In this document: piece after piece, positions 1-8,751 of the stretch | How the letters are laid out: every line of letters starts with the position of its first letter | Position numbering within the stretch: the stretch's first letter is position 1 | Source of the DNA: GCA-2728135 sp002728135 | Lineage (GTDB): Bacteria; Pseudomonadota; Alphaproteobacteria; UBA828 | DNA length: 64,000 nucleotides | Reading direction: 5' to 3' | NCBI GenBank assembly: GCA_963997635.1 | Contig: CAXEND010000003.1 | Location: 92,766-156,765 of the forward strand | Notes under the pieces: model-generated | Databases searched by the model: none | Told to the model about the DNA's origin: nothing | The model's input: only the letters and a program-made list of their open reading frames with translations | Translations under genes and position numbers: made by a program

Positions 1-1698
1 TTGGTTCTGACGTTCGGTAACATCAACTAGGTGGTAATGGATTGCGTGTATAGTTGCAGCAGTTGGTGATGGAACCCACGCGGTACTTGCACCAGCCTCA
101 GGATGTGAAATTTTATTCTTTAACATATCCCTCATCATATCGGGCATTGCCCACATACCTTTTCCTATTTGTGCTCTTCCTTGTAGGCCACAATCTAAGC
201 CAATATTAACATTACGATTCTCATATGATGATATCCAAGCAGTATTTTTCATTTCGTTTTTGCGGACCATTGGTCCTAGATTGCTAGAGGTATGTATTTC
301 ATCCCCAGTCCTGTCTAAAAATCCTGTATTAATAAATACAATTCTCTCAGATGCTTCTCGTATGCATTCTTTAAGATTTAATGAGGTTCGTCTTTCCTCA
401 TCCATTATCCCCATTTTTAATGTATTAGTAGATAGGCCTAATATTTTTTCAACACCTAAAAATAGTTTATTCGAGAAAGCTACTTCTTCTGGTCCATGCA
501 TCTTCGGTTTTACAATATAAATTGATCCCTTAATACTATTCTTGAAACATGAGTTTCCCTTTAAGTCATGCATGGCTATAAGAGAGGTAATAACAGTATC
601 GAGAATACCCTCTGGAATTTCCTTATTATTTTCAACCAAAATTGCATCTGTTGTCATTAGGTGACCAACATTACGAATTAACATTGTACTTCTTCCGGGT
701 AGTGTTATTTGAGTCCCTGAGGCTGTAAGAAATGAAAGGTCAGGATTTAAGCTGCGAAATATAGTTTTACCTTCTTTTTCAAATGAGACCCTAAGCTCCC
801 CGTTCATTAAACCAAGCCAATTTCTATAAACTGCTACTTTGTCGTGTACATCTACTGCGGTTATAGAATCTTCACAATCCATAATTGTAGTAACTGCGGA
901 CTCAAGCTTAATATCATAAATATTGGCATTATCTTGTTTCCCAACTATATGGTTTGGGTCAAACTCAATAATAATATGTAAATTATTATTTTTTAGAAGA
1001 ATTGATTTAGGTGAATTTATTGAACCATCAAAACCAACCAATTGTTGTGAATTTTTTAGCCTAGTGGTTTTATTATTTGTTAGAGTAACTAATAATTCTC
1101 CTTCTTCGATAGAATAGTTTAGTGATTCACTATGACTTCCTTGGTCAAGTGGGATTGCTTTATCAAGAAAATTACGGCACCAAGAAATAACTTTTTCCCC
1201 TCGTTCATGGTTATAAGTCTCTAAAGGATCTATCAATTTATCTTGAATTGCATCAGTGCCATAAAGAGCGTCGTAAAGACTACCCCATCGGGCGTTTGCT
1301 GCATTTATTGCATATCGGGGGTTTATAAGTGGAACTACAAGTTGTGGGCCAGCTATACTACAAAATTCTTCATCGACATTTTCTGTGGAGGCATTAAATT
1401 TATCACCTTCAGGGATGATGTATCCTATATCTTTTAAGAATTCTGTGTAAGCATGCTGGTCATGATCCTCAGAGCTTTTGTTTGAATGCCATTCATTTAT
1501 TTTAGTCTGGAAAAAAAACCTTTTATCAAGGATTCTTTTATTTTCTGGCATTAATTCTTTTAAAAGGTATCTGAATTCTAACCAAAATTTTTTTTCATCT
1601 ATACCAGCTATGGGCAATACTTCAGATCTAATAAAATCATAAAGTAAAGGGGAAATCGTCAGGCCATTTCGTTTTACATATTGTTCATTACCTAGCAT
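1..1698 (-). CDS. glcB: malate synthase G, C-terminus cut by window edge
   Basis: Condenses glyoxylate and acetyl-CoA to malate in the glyoxylate/glycolate route, in the cytoplasm. Reading the minus strand from ATG at 1696-1698 gives 566 uninterrupted codons that run off the window. The family is about 720 residues, so roughly the last 150 are missing, including the region that should hold the general-base Asp. Motifs typical of the G isoform are visible: TTIMDCEDSITAVD, LPGRSTMLIRNVGHLMTTDA, MGIMDEERRTSLNLKECI, NTGFLDRTGDEIHT and WVPSPTAATIHAIHYH. The Mg-ligand Glu and Asp are expected in the MDEERR and LDRTGDE segments. It diverges from the amidase at 1904 across a 205-base gap containing an inverted repeat. 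Family assignment is secure; the only uncertainty is the unseen 3' end. Confidence 0.96.
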   Translation of the reverse strand, partial: MLGNEQYVKRNGLTISPLLYDFIRSEVLPIAGIDEKKFWLEFRYLLKELMPENKRILDKRFFFQTKINEWHSNKSSEDHDQHAYTEFLKDIGYIIPEGDKFNASTENVDEEFCSIAGPQLVVPLINPRYAINAANARWGSLYDALYGTDAIQDKLIDPLETYNHERGEKVISWCRNFLDKAIPLDQGSHSESLNYSIEEGELLVTLTNNKTTRLKNSQQLVGFDGSINSPKSILLKNNNLHIIIEFDPNHIVGKQDNANIYDIKLESAVTTIMDCEDSITAVDVHDKVAVYRNWLGLMNGELRVSFEKEGKTIFRSLNPDLSFLTASGTQITLPGRSTMLIRNVGHLMTTDAILVENNKEIPEGILDTVITSLIAMHDLKGNSCFKNSIKGSIYIVKPKMHGPEEVAFSNKLFLGVEKILGLSTNTLKMGIMDEERRTSLNLKECIREASERIVFINTGFLDRTGDEIHTSSNLGPMVRKNEMKNTAWISSYENRNVNIGLDCGLQGRAQIGKGMWAMPDMMRDMLKNKISHPEAGASTAWVPSPTAATIHAIHYHLVDVTERQNQ

Positions 1699-1773
1699 AG
1701 CCTTAATATCCTTATCCTTATATATGTATTATCCCTACTTGTTCTCTATAGTTTATAAGGGCAACACAAAAAT

Positions 1774-1800
1774 TTAATTATTTTCCGGATAAATAATTAA
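1774..1800. promoter_or_regulatory. imperfect inverted repeat between glcB and the amidase
   Basis: TTAATTATTTTCC is followed by GGATAAATAATTAA, an inverted repeat centred on TCCGGA with one extra T in the right arm. It lies in the divergent gap between glcB (start 1698) and the amidase (start 1904), where an operator would sit. The arms are AT-rich, so a chance occurrence is possible. No regulator is assigned. Confidence 0.3.
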
Positions 1801-1903
1801 GATTATTAATTTATAACTATTTCTTCAATAAGATGGATTATTACATTACTCTATAGAATTATAAACCCATGCTACGTGATAACTGAATATTTGTGAGGAA
1901 ACG

Positions 1904-3307
1904 ATGGATGATATCCCCTTTTTAGGTCTTGTAGAAGTAGGTAAAAATATTCAAAGCGGAAAAGTCAGTTCTGAGGAAGTTACACAAACGATACTTGAAC
2001 GTATAGACAAGCTTGATGATATTTACTCATCCTATGCTCTGGTTATGAAGGAGAGTGCGTTATCAGAGGCAAAAAAAGCAGATGAGGAAATTAAGGCTGG
2101 CAAGATTAGGGGTGCTCTTCACGGAGTACCTATAGCAGTAAAAGACCTTTGTGATACAGAAGGTATAATCACATCTTGCGGAATGCCGATGTTTAATAAT
2201 CGTGTGCCTTCTAGAGATTCGACAGTGGTTGCAAGATTAAGAGGTGCTGGTGCAATAATTGTTGGTAAATTACAAATGACTGAAGGTGCATTAGCCATGC
2301 ATCATCCTGATATAGTTCCACCTGTAAATCCTTGGGTAAAGAATCGTTGGTCTGGTGCATCTTCAAGCGGTTCAGGCGTGTCTGTGGCTGCAGGTCTAAC
2401 TTACGGATCATTAGGAAGTGATACAGGTGGCTCAATACGTTTTCCATCTCTTTGTAACGGTATAGTTGGTCTTAAAGGAACTTGGGGTCGCGTAAGTCGT
2501 TTTGGTGTATTCCCGCTTTCAGATACTCTGGATCACGTGGGGCCAATGGCACGTAAAGTAGAAGATGTAGCAGCAATGATGGGTGTTATTGCCGGAATCG
2601 ATGAACAAGATTCAACCACCCTTCCAGACAAGGTACCTAATTACCTTGGAGAGGTTAGTAGTGGTGTTTCAGGCGTAAGAGTTGGTATTGATTACAAATA
2701 TATTAACAACAATACAGATGACAAAATACTAAATGCGGCTAGGGCCTGTATAGAAGCTCTGAAGAGTGGGGGTGCTGAGATTATAGAAATTGAAATGCCG
2801 CAAACTAATAATGCTGTTAAGGGCTGGGTGCCATTATGTGTAGCAGAAGCAATTATTGCACATAAGGATACTTTCCCAGTTCGTTCGGATGAGTATTCTG
2901 AGACGCTTAAGGGATTCCTCCAAGCTGGAGAAGATGTTACTGGAGCTGAATATGCACAAGCAACTATTCATCGACGGGAACTATCTGGTGCCATAGATTT
3001 GTTACATAAACAAGTTGATTTGATAGTAACGCTGACTTTACCTCAGCCAATACCAACTGTAGAAGAATTTAGTAAAATTGGTGAAGATGCAGAAGCAGTA
3101 GAAAGGTTAATTGAATATACTAGTATTGCTGACCTAACTGGAAATCCAACTATATCTCTTCCTGCTGGTTTTGATAATAATGGTGCACCAATTGGTATTC
3201 AATTAATGGGTCCTGCATTAGGAGAAAGTCTTCTATGCCGTGCGGGCTATGTATTCCAAAAAGCATATGACTGGTCTGAGTTTAAGCCTGAGCAGAGTGA
3301 AATTTAA
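1904..3307 (+). CDS. amidase signature family hydrolase
   Basis: Hydrolyses a carboxamide to acid and ammonia; the substrate cannot be read from sequence. The 467 residues match a typical amidase-signature enzyme. The Ser-cisSer-Lys triad is visible: Lys80 in GVPIAVKDLCD, the serine-rich loop GASSSGSGVS (about 151-160) holding the cis-Ser, and nucleophile Ser177 in GSDTGGSIRFPS. AGGAA four bases before the ATG supports this start. It converges with pxpC, and the two stop codons overlap by four bases. Although related to GatA, it has no gatB or gatC neighbour, so a catabolic role (amide or oxoproline-type nitrogen, given the 5-oxoprolinase genes beside it) is more likely than tRNA amidation. 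That role is inferred. Confidence 0.88.
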   Translation: MDDIPFLGLVEVGKNIQSGKVSSEEVTQTILERIDKLDDIYSSYALVMKESALSEAKKADEEIKAGKIRGALHGVPIAVKDLCDTEGIITSCGMPMFNNRVPSRDSTVVARLRGAGAIIVGKLQMTEGALAMHHPDIVPPVNPWVKNRWSGASSSGSGVSVAAGLTYGSLGSDTGGSIRFPSLCNGIVGLKGTWGRVSRFGVFPLSDTLDHVGPMARKVEDVAAMMGVIAGIDEQDSTTLPDKVPNYLGEVSSGVSGVRVGIDYKYINNNTDDKILNAARACIEALKSGGAEIIEIEMPQTNNAVKGWVPLCVAEAIIAHKDTFPVRSDEYSETLKGFLQAGEDVTGAEYAQATIHRRELSGAIDLLHKQVDLIVTLTLPQPIPTVEEFSKIGEDAEAVERLIEYTSIADLTGNPTISLPAGFDNNGAPIGIQLMGPALGESLLCRAGYVFQKAYDWSEFKPEQSEI

Positions 3308-4293
3308 TCACCTAATTTTCGAAGGTTTTTTGTCTGGCAAATTTCATTTATTTCATGACGTTTAGACTGTGATTGTTGAACAGAAACTGCTTTAAACTTG
3401 AAAATCTCATGGGGTCGTGCCTGGCCTACTTTGGAAAATTCTGAACTTGGTACTGTAAACGGAACAATAAATCCACCACCTGTAAGACCTTCGTGCAAGA
3501 GGACAACAGGAGTATCGCCGCATAAATTAATACCTCCAACAGGATATCCGATATCAACACAGTTTGATGGATGAGATCCATGTTCAGGGGCTTTATCTAT
3601 TGCTCGAGAAGAAAAATCTAATGGTGGTCCCTCTAAACGAACTCCCATTCTGTTTGATCTTGGAGAGACAATCCACTCGCTATTAATGAACAATTGATGT
3701 CCTTGATCTGAAATCCAATCATCGCATGGGCCAACAACCATCTCAATTTCCCAATATTTTTCTTTAGCTTTTGGAGGGCGTATCAATTCTGGGGTGGTAA
3801 ATTTCTGAGTTTGAGTTGATGAATGTATATTTATTTCGTCATTGATCTCTAGTTTTCTTCCGTTTATTCCTCCTGCTTGTGCCATTGTATGAGTAGAGCA
3901 TGACCCAAGAAAAGGTTTAGCAATAATACCTCCAGAAAAAGCTATATAAGTTCTAGCTCCAGATATAGCAGAACCTAGAGCTAATCTCTGGCCAGCAGAT
4001 GCCTCAAGAGTTTGCCAGCAAGGAATCGATTTTCCATCAAGCGTGGCTTGCATATTCGCACCAGTAAGTGCAAATAATTGATCACTTTCAAAAAGTAAGG
4101 TGGGACCTATGAACTGGGCTTCTAGGCCAGGAGCTCCGGGTTTATTTCCAACTAGCAGGTTTGCTAGTCTAAAAGACCAATGGTCAATGGCACCTGAGTG
4201 ATTGAATCCATATCTGAAAGCACCTTTTAAACCTGGCCAGTCCTGAACTGTGGTTTCCAATCCTGGTTTTATGACTCGAATAGTTCTAGACAT
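3304..4293 (-). CDS. pxpC: 5-oxoprolinase subunit C (biotin-dependent carboxyltransferase-like)
   Basis: Subunit of the ATP-dependent prokaryotic 5-oxoprolinase that opens pyroglutamate to glutamate. The 329 residues form an AHS2/KipA domain, starting with IRVIKPGLETTVQDWPGLKG and continuing through GFNHSGAIDHWSFRLAN, AYIAFSGG and a C-terminal GGFIVPFTVPSSEFSKVGQ segment, all characteristic of the family. Its ATG overlaps the last base of the pxpB stop codon (TAATG), indicating translational coupling. The 3' end overlaps the convergent amidase by four bases. AHS2 domains also occur in urea amidolyase, but the full pxpA-pxpB-pxpC set favours 5-oxoprolinase. Confidence 0.9.
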   Translation of the reverse strand: MSRTIRVIKPGLETTVQDWPGLKGAFRYGFNHSGAIDHWSFRLANLLVGNKPGAPGLEAQFIGPTLLFESDQLFALTGANMQATLDGKSIPCWQTLEASAGQRLALGSAISGARTYIAFSGGIIAKPFLGSCSTHTMAQAGGINGRKLEINDEINIHSSTQTQKFTTPELIRPPKAKEKYWEIEMVVGPCDDWISDQGHQLFINSEWIVSPRSNRMGVRLEGPPLDFSSRAIDKAPEHGSHPSNCVDIGYPVGGINLCGDTPVVLLHEGLTGGGFIVPFTVPSSEFSKVGQARPHEIFKFKAVSVQQSQSKRHEINEICQTKNLRKLGD

Positions 4294-5162
4294 TAGAATC
4301 TTTCTTGATAATTTAGTGTTTTAACCCAAGCTTTCCAGGCATGTACTGAAAATTTTATATAGTCTGTAGTACGGAAAGAATATTTCCCTTTCTTTAATTC
4401 TTGTCTGATGTACTTATATTCATGTGCATCAATTGGAATAAATTTAACTCTATCCCCTGGCTGTAAAAGTGTGACTTGTTTTTTGAAGGGGGGAGAATTT
4501 TGAGATGCTTCATAAACAGGAACTGGTGTTCTACCAATAAGGTTATATCCACCTGGAACGCGGAGAGTATGTATCGAAGTAGACATTCCTCCAGTGCATA
4601 CAGCGTTTTCAGGGGTCCAGAGTCGTGGTGGGTTGTACTTTGGCGAAGTAAGAAGACATCTGGGGTCCAATGGTCTCATAAGGGCACAACCTGGTAGAGC
4701 CATGACACTAGCTACCCAATGTTCTGTCCCAGAATGGACTCGGACAAGTTGGTGGCGGTCTTCAAGTCCGTTTATTCGAGCAACAAAGTCTGGGTCAAAT
4801 TCCCTTTTTTTGACTTTTTGACAGTAGTCTTCAATTGCTGCTTTAGTCCATGGATCAAGATAGCAACAGGGTAGATAAGCCAGCCTGCTCTCAATTTCAA
4901 TTTCTTCGACTGAACCTAAGCTTAAAAAAAGCTTTTGCAATTCTTTCTTTAAGTCATTATCACTGATGTCAGATGGTTCATATTCTACTAGAAGTGAATT
5001 ATATGAAGGTGTTGTATCAATTATACCGTGGACTTTTTGATCTCTTATCAAATGCATCAAGCCAAGTGCCATAAAATTGAGTTCAATTGCACCATCATTA
5101 CCAAACTCAATCATCATAAAACAGTCCCCAGCAGGGGAGATTTTTGGCTGTTCATAAATCAA
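4293..5162 (-). CDS. pxpB: 5-oxoprolinase subunit B (KipI/AHS1 family)
   Basis: Partner of PxpC in ATP-dependent 5-oxoproline hydrolysis. The AHS1 domain is recognised from the N-terminal GDCFMMIEFG, the central PSYNSLLVEYEP and the conserved end GGYNLIGRTPVPVYE followed by LLQPGDRVKFIPI. At 289 residues it is longer than the usual 220-240. The extra length lies partly in the middle (about residues 115-150) and in a lysine- and aromatic-rich tail after the AHS1 end (about residues 250-289). It is coupled by a one-base overlap to pxpC and lies 70 bases after pxpA. The tail has no motif I recognise. Confidence 0.88.
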   Translation of the reverse strand: MIYEQPKISPAGDCFMMIEFGNDGAIELNFMALGLMHLIRDQKVHGIIDTTPSYNSLLVEYEPSDISDNDLKKELQKLFLSLGSVEEIEIESRLAYLPCCYLDPWTKAAIEDYCQKVKKREFDPDFVARINGLEDRHQLVRVHSGTEHWVASVMALPGCALMRPLDPRCLLTSPKYNPPRLWTPENAVCTGGMSTSIHTLRVPGGYNLIGRTPVPVYEASQNSPPFKKQVTLLQPGDRVKFIPIDAHEYKYIRQELKKGKYSFRTTDYIKFSVHAWKAWVKTLNYQERF

Positions 5163-5232
5163 TGTTTTTATCGTTCATTAGTTTTTAAAAATAACTTTTT
5201 AAATTAATAGTAATTTATAAATATTCAAATTT

Positions 5233-6000
5233 TCAGATATTTAACGGTGACAAATTATAGCCTGCATCTCTAAGTCCTTGACCGATGGTTTTTGCTAAGT
5301 CTACAGCATTTGGTCCGTCACCATGAAGGCAAATACTTTGTGCCTCCAAAGGTACCCCTACGCCGCTTTCAGCAACCACCACTCCGGTCTCAAAGAAATT
5401 AGCTAGTCTATTTTTTGTATCTACAAGGTCTGCTCCTTCATTGGCACGTTTGAGAATTAACGACCCGTCATCAGCATAAGAAAGGTCGAAATAGAGTTCT
5501 CCTACAACGTGAATCCCCATCTTAGAGGCTACTCGAGTGACAGCATGTTGTTCCACTGGAGCTGGGTAGTAAATCATAGGTTTTGGAGATATATCAATTG
5601 TAGCTTGGCAGAAAGCCTCTCCCAGAGAAGTATCTTTGCTTAGCATAGAATAAAGAGCTCCATGGGGCTTGATATGGTGGAGGGTCATGTTTTCACACTC
5701 AAGCATTGCTTTCAGTGAACCGACCTGGAATACTGTCATTGCATATACTTCTGCTGGTGTAAGTGACATTGTTCTTCGTCCAAACCCAATTAGATCTGGC
5801 AGGCCTGGGTGTGCACCAACTGCAACATTATTTTCCTTTGCAAGTTTTACAGTGCGCTGCATGGTAATTGGATCACCTGCATGAAATCCGCATGCCACAT
5901 TAGCAGTAGTTATTAGAGGCATAAGCTCTTCATCTGCTCCCATTATCCAGTTACCTAAACTTTCACCACAGTCAATATTAATGTCAAAACTATTCTCCAT
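5233..6000 (-). CDS. pxpA: 5-oxoprolinase subunit A (LamB/YcsF family)
   Basis: Third subunit of ATP-dependent 5-oxoprolinase, a TIM-barrel-type LamB/YcsF protein. It shows the family signatures FDINIDCGESLGNW, ANVACGFHAGDP, GAHPGLPDLIGFGRR, HIKPHGALY and a C-terminal LHGDGPNAVDLA. From ATG 6000 it is 255 residues, close to the usual 245-255. An in-frame ATG at 6012 has no ribosome site, whereas GGGGGAA lies just before 6000, so 6000 is chosen. It is first of three genes in the order A, B, C. A role in recycling pyroglutamate from peptide breakdown follows from the family. Confidence 0.93.
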   Translation of the reverse strand: MENSFDINIDCGESLGNWIMGADEELMPLITTANVACGFHAGDPITMQRTVKLAKENNVAVGAHPGLPDLIGFGRRTMSLTPAEVYAMTVFQVGSLKAMLECENMTLHHIKPHGALYSMLSKDTSLGEAFCQATIDISPKPMIYYPAPVEQHAVTRVASKMGIHVVGELYFDLSYADDGSLILKRANEGADLVDTKNRLANFFETGVVVAESGVGVPLEAQSICLHGDGPNAVDLAKTIGQGLRDAGYNLSPLNI

Positions 6001-6058
6001 AGTTTCCCCCATTAGTTAATATATTTAGAATGCATAATATATCTCTTGTAATCATTTA

Positions 6059-7708
6059 TTAGGAAAGACTATCTAGAGCCTTTTGTCTAAGTTTATGTTT
6101 TTGGACTTTCCCAGTAGGAGTCATCGGAAGTGAGTCAAGGTAAAATAAATAACGCGGAATTTTATAACTAGCAATAACATCCTGACAGTACGATTTGATT
6201 TCTTTTAAGGTTACTGTTTGTTCAATATCAGAAACTACAAAAGCTGCAGGTACTTCATTCAGTCTTTCATCTGGAACACCGACAATTGCAATTTGGCTTA
6301 TAGATGGAATTTTTAATAAAAATGCCTCTACTTCTAATGGAGATACGTTCTCACCTCCAACTTTAAGCATGTCCTTGAATCTTCCTAGGAAACGAACATG
6401 TCCGTCATCTCTATAAATTGCTGTATCTCCAGTTCTTAACCAACCGTCTCTTCCAATGGTTTTATTTGTTTCTACCTCATTATTATAATATCCTTGCATA
6501 TTCATATAACTTTGGACAATCAATTCTCCTTGTTCGCCTCTTGGTTTACTAATTCCTGTATTGGGATCAATAATTTTGATTTTTACCCCAGGCATTGGTC
6601 TTCCTGAAGCCTCACAGCGTTGTTCAATTGTATCATTCGGGCTGGAAACAGTTGCAAATGTCCATGTTTCAGTCATTCCCCAACCAGATACAGTTTGGAC
6701 TAATTCTTTTTGTGTACGATAAGCTATTTCTATGGAGCTTGGTGCACCTGAGGGAAAAGTGCCAAAACGTAGACTAGAAATATCTCGGGGCTTTCTTTCC
6801 TGTTCATCCAGCATATCTTTATAATGTGTATCAAAACCGTGAATTATTGTGGCTTTTTCTTCTTGAATGAGATCCAAGTTTTCTGCAGCATTAAAAGTTT
6901 CTGTGAGGACTTGGCAAGATCCAGTGAGTAAGCAGGCTATAGCTTCTCCATAAGCATATAAGTGAAATAATGGAAGACTTGTAATATTTATGTCAGTTTT
7001 CTTCATACCCAATCGAGAAATACGATCTAAAGTCATTTTTATTAAATTGTGTTTATGCATTACTCCTTTGGGGTTTCCTGTAGTCCCAGAGGTATAGGCA
7101 ATTATGAAAGTATCTTTTGGGTTAACAGAGTCAGATCTTATCATTAATGTGGTTTCTGTTATTTTTTTTCCTCTATGAATCATATCATCCCATGAGAGCA
7201 TTCCAAGGTCTGGCTTAGCTCCAAAAACGACAATTTTTCTAAGTTTAGGGAAGTTTTGTGAGATATCAGTTTTATCTTTTGCTTTATTAAGGTTATCTCT
7301 TACCATATCAAAGTAATCTACTGGTCCAGATTTAGCTTGAAAAATCCATACAACGCTATCTGAATTTTTCACTGTGTAAGATACATCCATGGTTCTATAG
7401 CGTGTATTCAAAGGAACGAGAACTGCACCTATTTTTGCAACGGCATACATCGTGAAGAGCCATTCAGGACGATTTACCATCCATAGTGCAACTTTATCAC
7501 CTGGGTTAACCCCAATTGCAATTAAACCTCTTGCGACTTGATCAACTTCGTTTAAAAAATCTTTATAGGTCCATCTCTTACCTTGAAAATATAAGGCCGT
7601 ATGATTTTGGAATTTTTTCGCAGCAAAAGAAGGGAGAGAACCTACGGTGTTAGTTTTTAGTGTGTCCATGTTAGCTAGATAATCTCCTAGTAAATTGTTA
7701 GAGGTCAA
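6059..7708 (-). CDS. AMP-dependent acyl-CoA synthetase/ligase
   Basis: Activates a carboxylic acid to its acyl-adenylate and then to a CoA thioester. It contains the ANL-superfamily motifs in order: the AMP/phosphate loop YTSGTTGNPKG (205-215), GWGMTET (342-348), GWLRTGDTAIYRDDGHVRFLG (422-442), the hinge RFKDMLKVGGENV and the catalytic Lys in PTGKVQKHKLR (Lys534). Length (549) is normal. The first in-frame start is TTG at 7708 with a weak ribosome site. ATG at 7669 is also possible but its AGGAG lies about 14 bases upstream. It faces away from the alpha/beta hydrolase at 7889 across a gap with a perfect palindrome. Acid specificity (medium or long chain, or aromatic) cannot be decided. Confidence 0.9.
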   Translation of the reverse strand: MTSNNLLGDYLANMDTLKTNTVGSLPSFAAKKFQNHTALYFQGKRWTYKDFLNEVDQVARGLIAIGVNPGDKVALWMVNRPEWLFTMYAVAKIGAVLVPLNTRYRTMDVSYTVKNSDSVVWIFQAKSGPVDYFDMVRDNLNKAKDKTDISQNFPKLRKIVVFGAKPDLGMLSWDDMIHRGKKITETTLMIRSDSVNPKDTFIIAYTSGTTGNPKGVMHKHNLIKMTLDRISRLGMKKTDINITSLPLFHLYAYGEAIACLLTGSCQVLTETFNAAENLDLIQEEKATIIHGFDTHYKDMLDEQERKPRDISSLRFGTFPSGAPSSIEIAYRTQKELVQTVSGWGMTETWTFATVSSPNDTIEQRCEASGRPMPGVKIKIIDPNTGISKPRGEQGELIVQSYMNMQGYYNNEVETNKTIGRDGWLRTGDTAIYRDDGHVRFLGRFKDMLKVGGENVSPLEVEAFLLKIPSISQIAIVGVPDERLNEVPAAFVVSDIEQTVTLKEIKSYCQDVIASYKIPRYLFYLDSLPMTPTGKVQKHKLRQKALDSLS

Positions 7709-7749
7709 TCATCTTAACCAATTATTTTCTAATTTTAAGATAACTTGAA

Positions 7750-7773
7750 TCAAATTATTCTAGAATAATTTGA
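7750..7773. promoter_or_regulatory. 24-base perfect palindrome, candidate operator
   Basis: TCAAATTATTCT is followed directly by AGAATAATTTGA, a perfect palindrome with no spacer. It lies between the minus-strand acyl-CoA synthetase and the plus-strand alpha/beta hydrolase. The flanking TAACT and AGTTA extend the symmetry after a four-base bulge on the left. A 12-base arm with zero spacer is unlikely by chance even in AT-rich DNA. It could be a dimeric-regulator site shared by both genes, or a hairpin in the hydrolase leader. Confidence 0.5.
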
Positions 7774-7888
7774 AGTTAAATTAAAATAGAAATACTAATC
7801 TTCTTTGAAAGATATTCACTTAATTGGTAGCATAATTCTACTGCCATAAATTTTCATAAATTTTTATACCTAGTCAGGAGATCAAAAT

Positions 7889-8716
7889 ATGCCAAAAATT
7901 GCTGCAAATGGGATTAATATTTACTATGAATTTATGGGTAAGGGTGAGCCATTGGCTCTAATTGGCGGGTCACTTTTTGGCAGGCAAAACTTCGGAATGG
8001 TTTGGTCAGGGTTAGCAGAACATTTCAAATTAATTTCATACGATCAACGTGGCTATGGACTTTCTGATAGACCATTACAATCATATGATTTAGACCTATG
8101 GGCTGACGACCTTGCTGCATTACTTGACTCTCTTAATATCGAGAAAAGCCATATTATGGGAACTTCTGCGGGGGGGATGATTGCTCTAAAATTTGCTGCA
8201 AAATATCCTGAGCGTTGTATGGGTATAGTTAGTGACTGTGCTTTTGCCAAGTGTGATACAATGCGGAAAATTATGTTCCGTACCTGGCGTCATATGGCAA
8301 CGAGCTGGGGATGCAGTCCAGAGTTTGCTGATCATGTTGTAACTCAAGCTGTGGGTGCTGAATATCTTGATGGCCCCAAAGGGGCAGACCTTATTGAGAT
8401 GGTTAGAACAGTTGTTGGGCTAAATTCTCCCGAAACGGTTGTTCAAGCATGTTTGGCCATGGAAAAAATGGATCTCTGCAAAGACATAAAAAAAATAAAA
8501 AGCCCCACTTTGATAATTACGGCAGCTAAAGATATGCTGACTCCTATGTACACTGGTCCTAAAGGTGCAGGATCAAAATGGGTAGCTGACAATATTAAAA
8601 ATTGTGAATTGAAAGTATATAAAGATATTGGTCATGCTGATTTAGTAGAATGTCCAGAGAAAACAATTAATGCGACAGTCAGATTTCTTAAGAAAGTTAA
8701 GAAAACATTAAATTAA
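7889..8716 (+). CDS. alpha/beta-fold hydrolase
   Basis: Serine hydrolase of the alpha/beta superfamily. The triad is visible: nucleophile Ser93 in the elbow GTSAGG, an acid at Asp215 in TAAKDML, and His249 in DIGHADLVE. The oxyanion region is near the N-terminal LIGGSLFG, and YDQRGYGLSDRP is the usual superfamily strand-turn. The 275 residues with no signal peptide suggest a cytosolic enzyme. AGGAG lies eight bases before ATG. An SDR follows 35 bases downstream on the same strand, so the two are probably cotranscribed. Esterase, lactonase (enol-lactone) or C-C hydrolase are all possible. Confidence 0.87.
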   Translation: MPKIAANGINIYYEFMGKGEPLALIGGSLFGRQNFGMVWSGLAEHFKLISYDQRGYGLSDRPLQSYDLDLWADDLAALLDSLNIEKSHIMGTSAGGMIALKFAAKYPERCMGIVSDCAFAKCDTMRKIMFRTWRHMATSWGCSPEFADHVVTQAVGAEYLDGPKGADLIEMVRTVVGLNSPETVVQACLAMEKMDLCKDIKKIKSPTLIITAAKDMLTPMYTGPKGAGSKWVADNIKNCELKVYKDIGHADLVECPEKTINATVRFLKKVKKTLN

Positions 8717-8751
8717 ATTTAATTTAATCAATCTATGATGGGAGATGTAAC

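Noticed and set aside
260..1437. Several short plus-strand frames at the left edge
   Set aside because: All lie opposite malate synthase G, which reads continuously on the minus strand with conserved motifs.
1904..3307. Amidase as GatA of the tRNA amidotransferase
   Set aside because: The signature is shared, but there is no gatB or gatC and the serine-rich loop differs from the usual GGSSGGSA.
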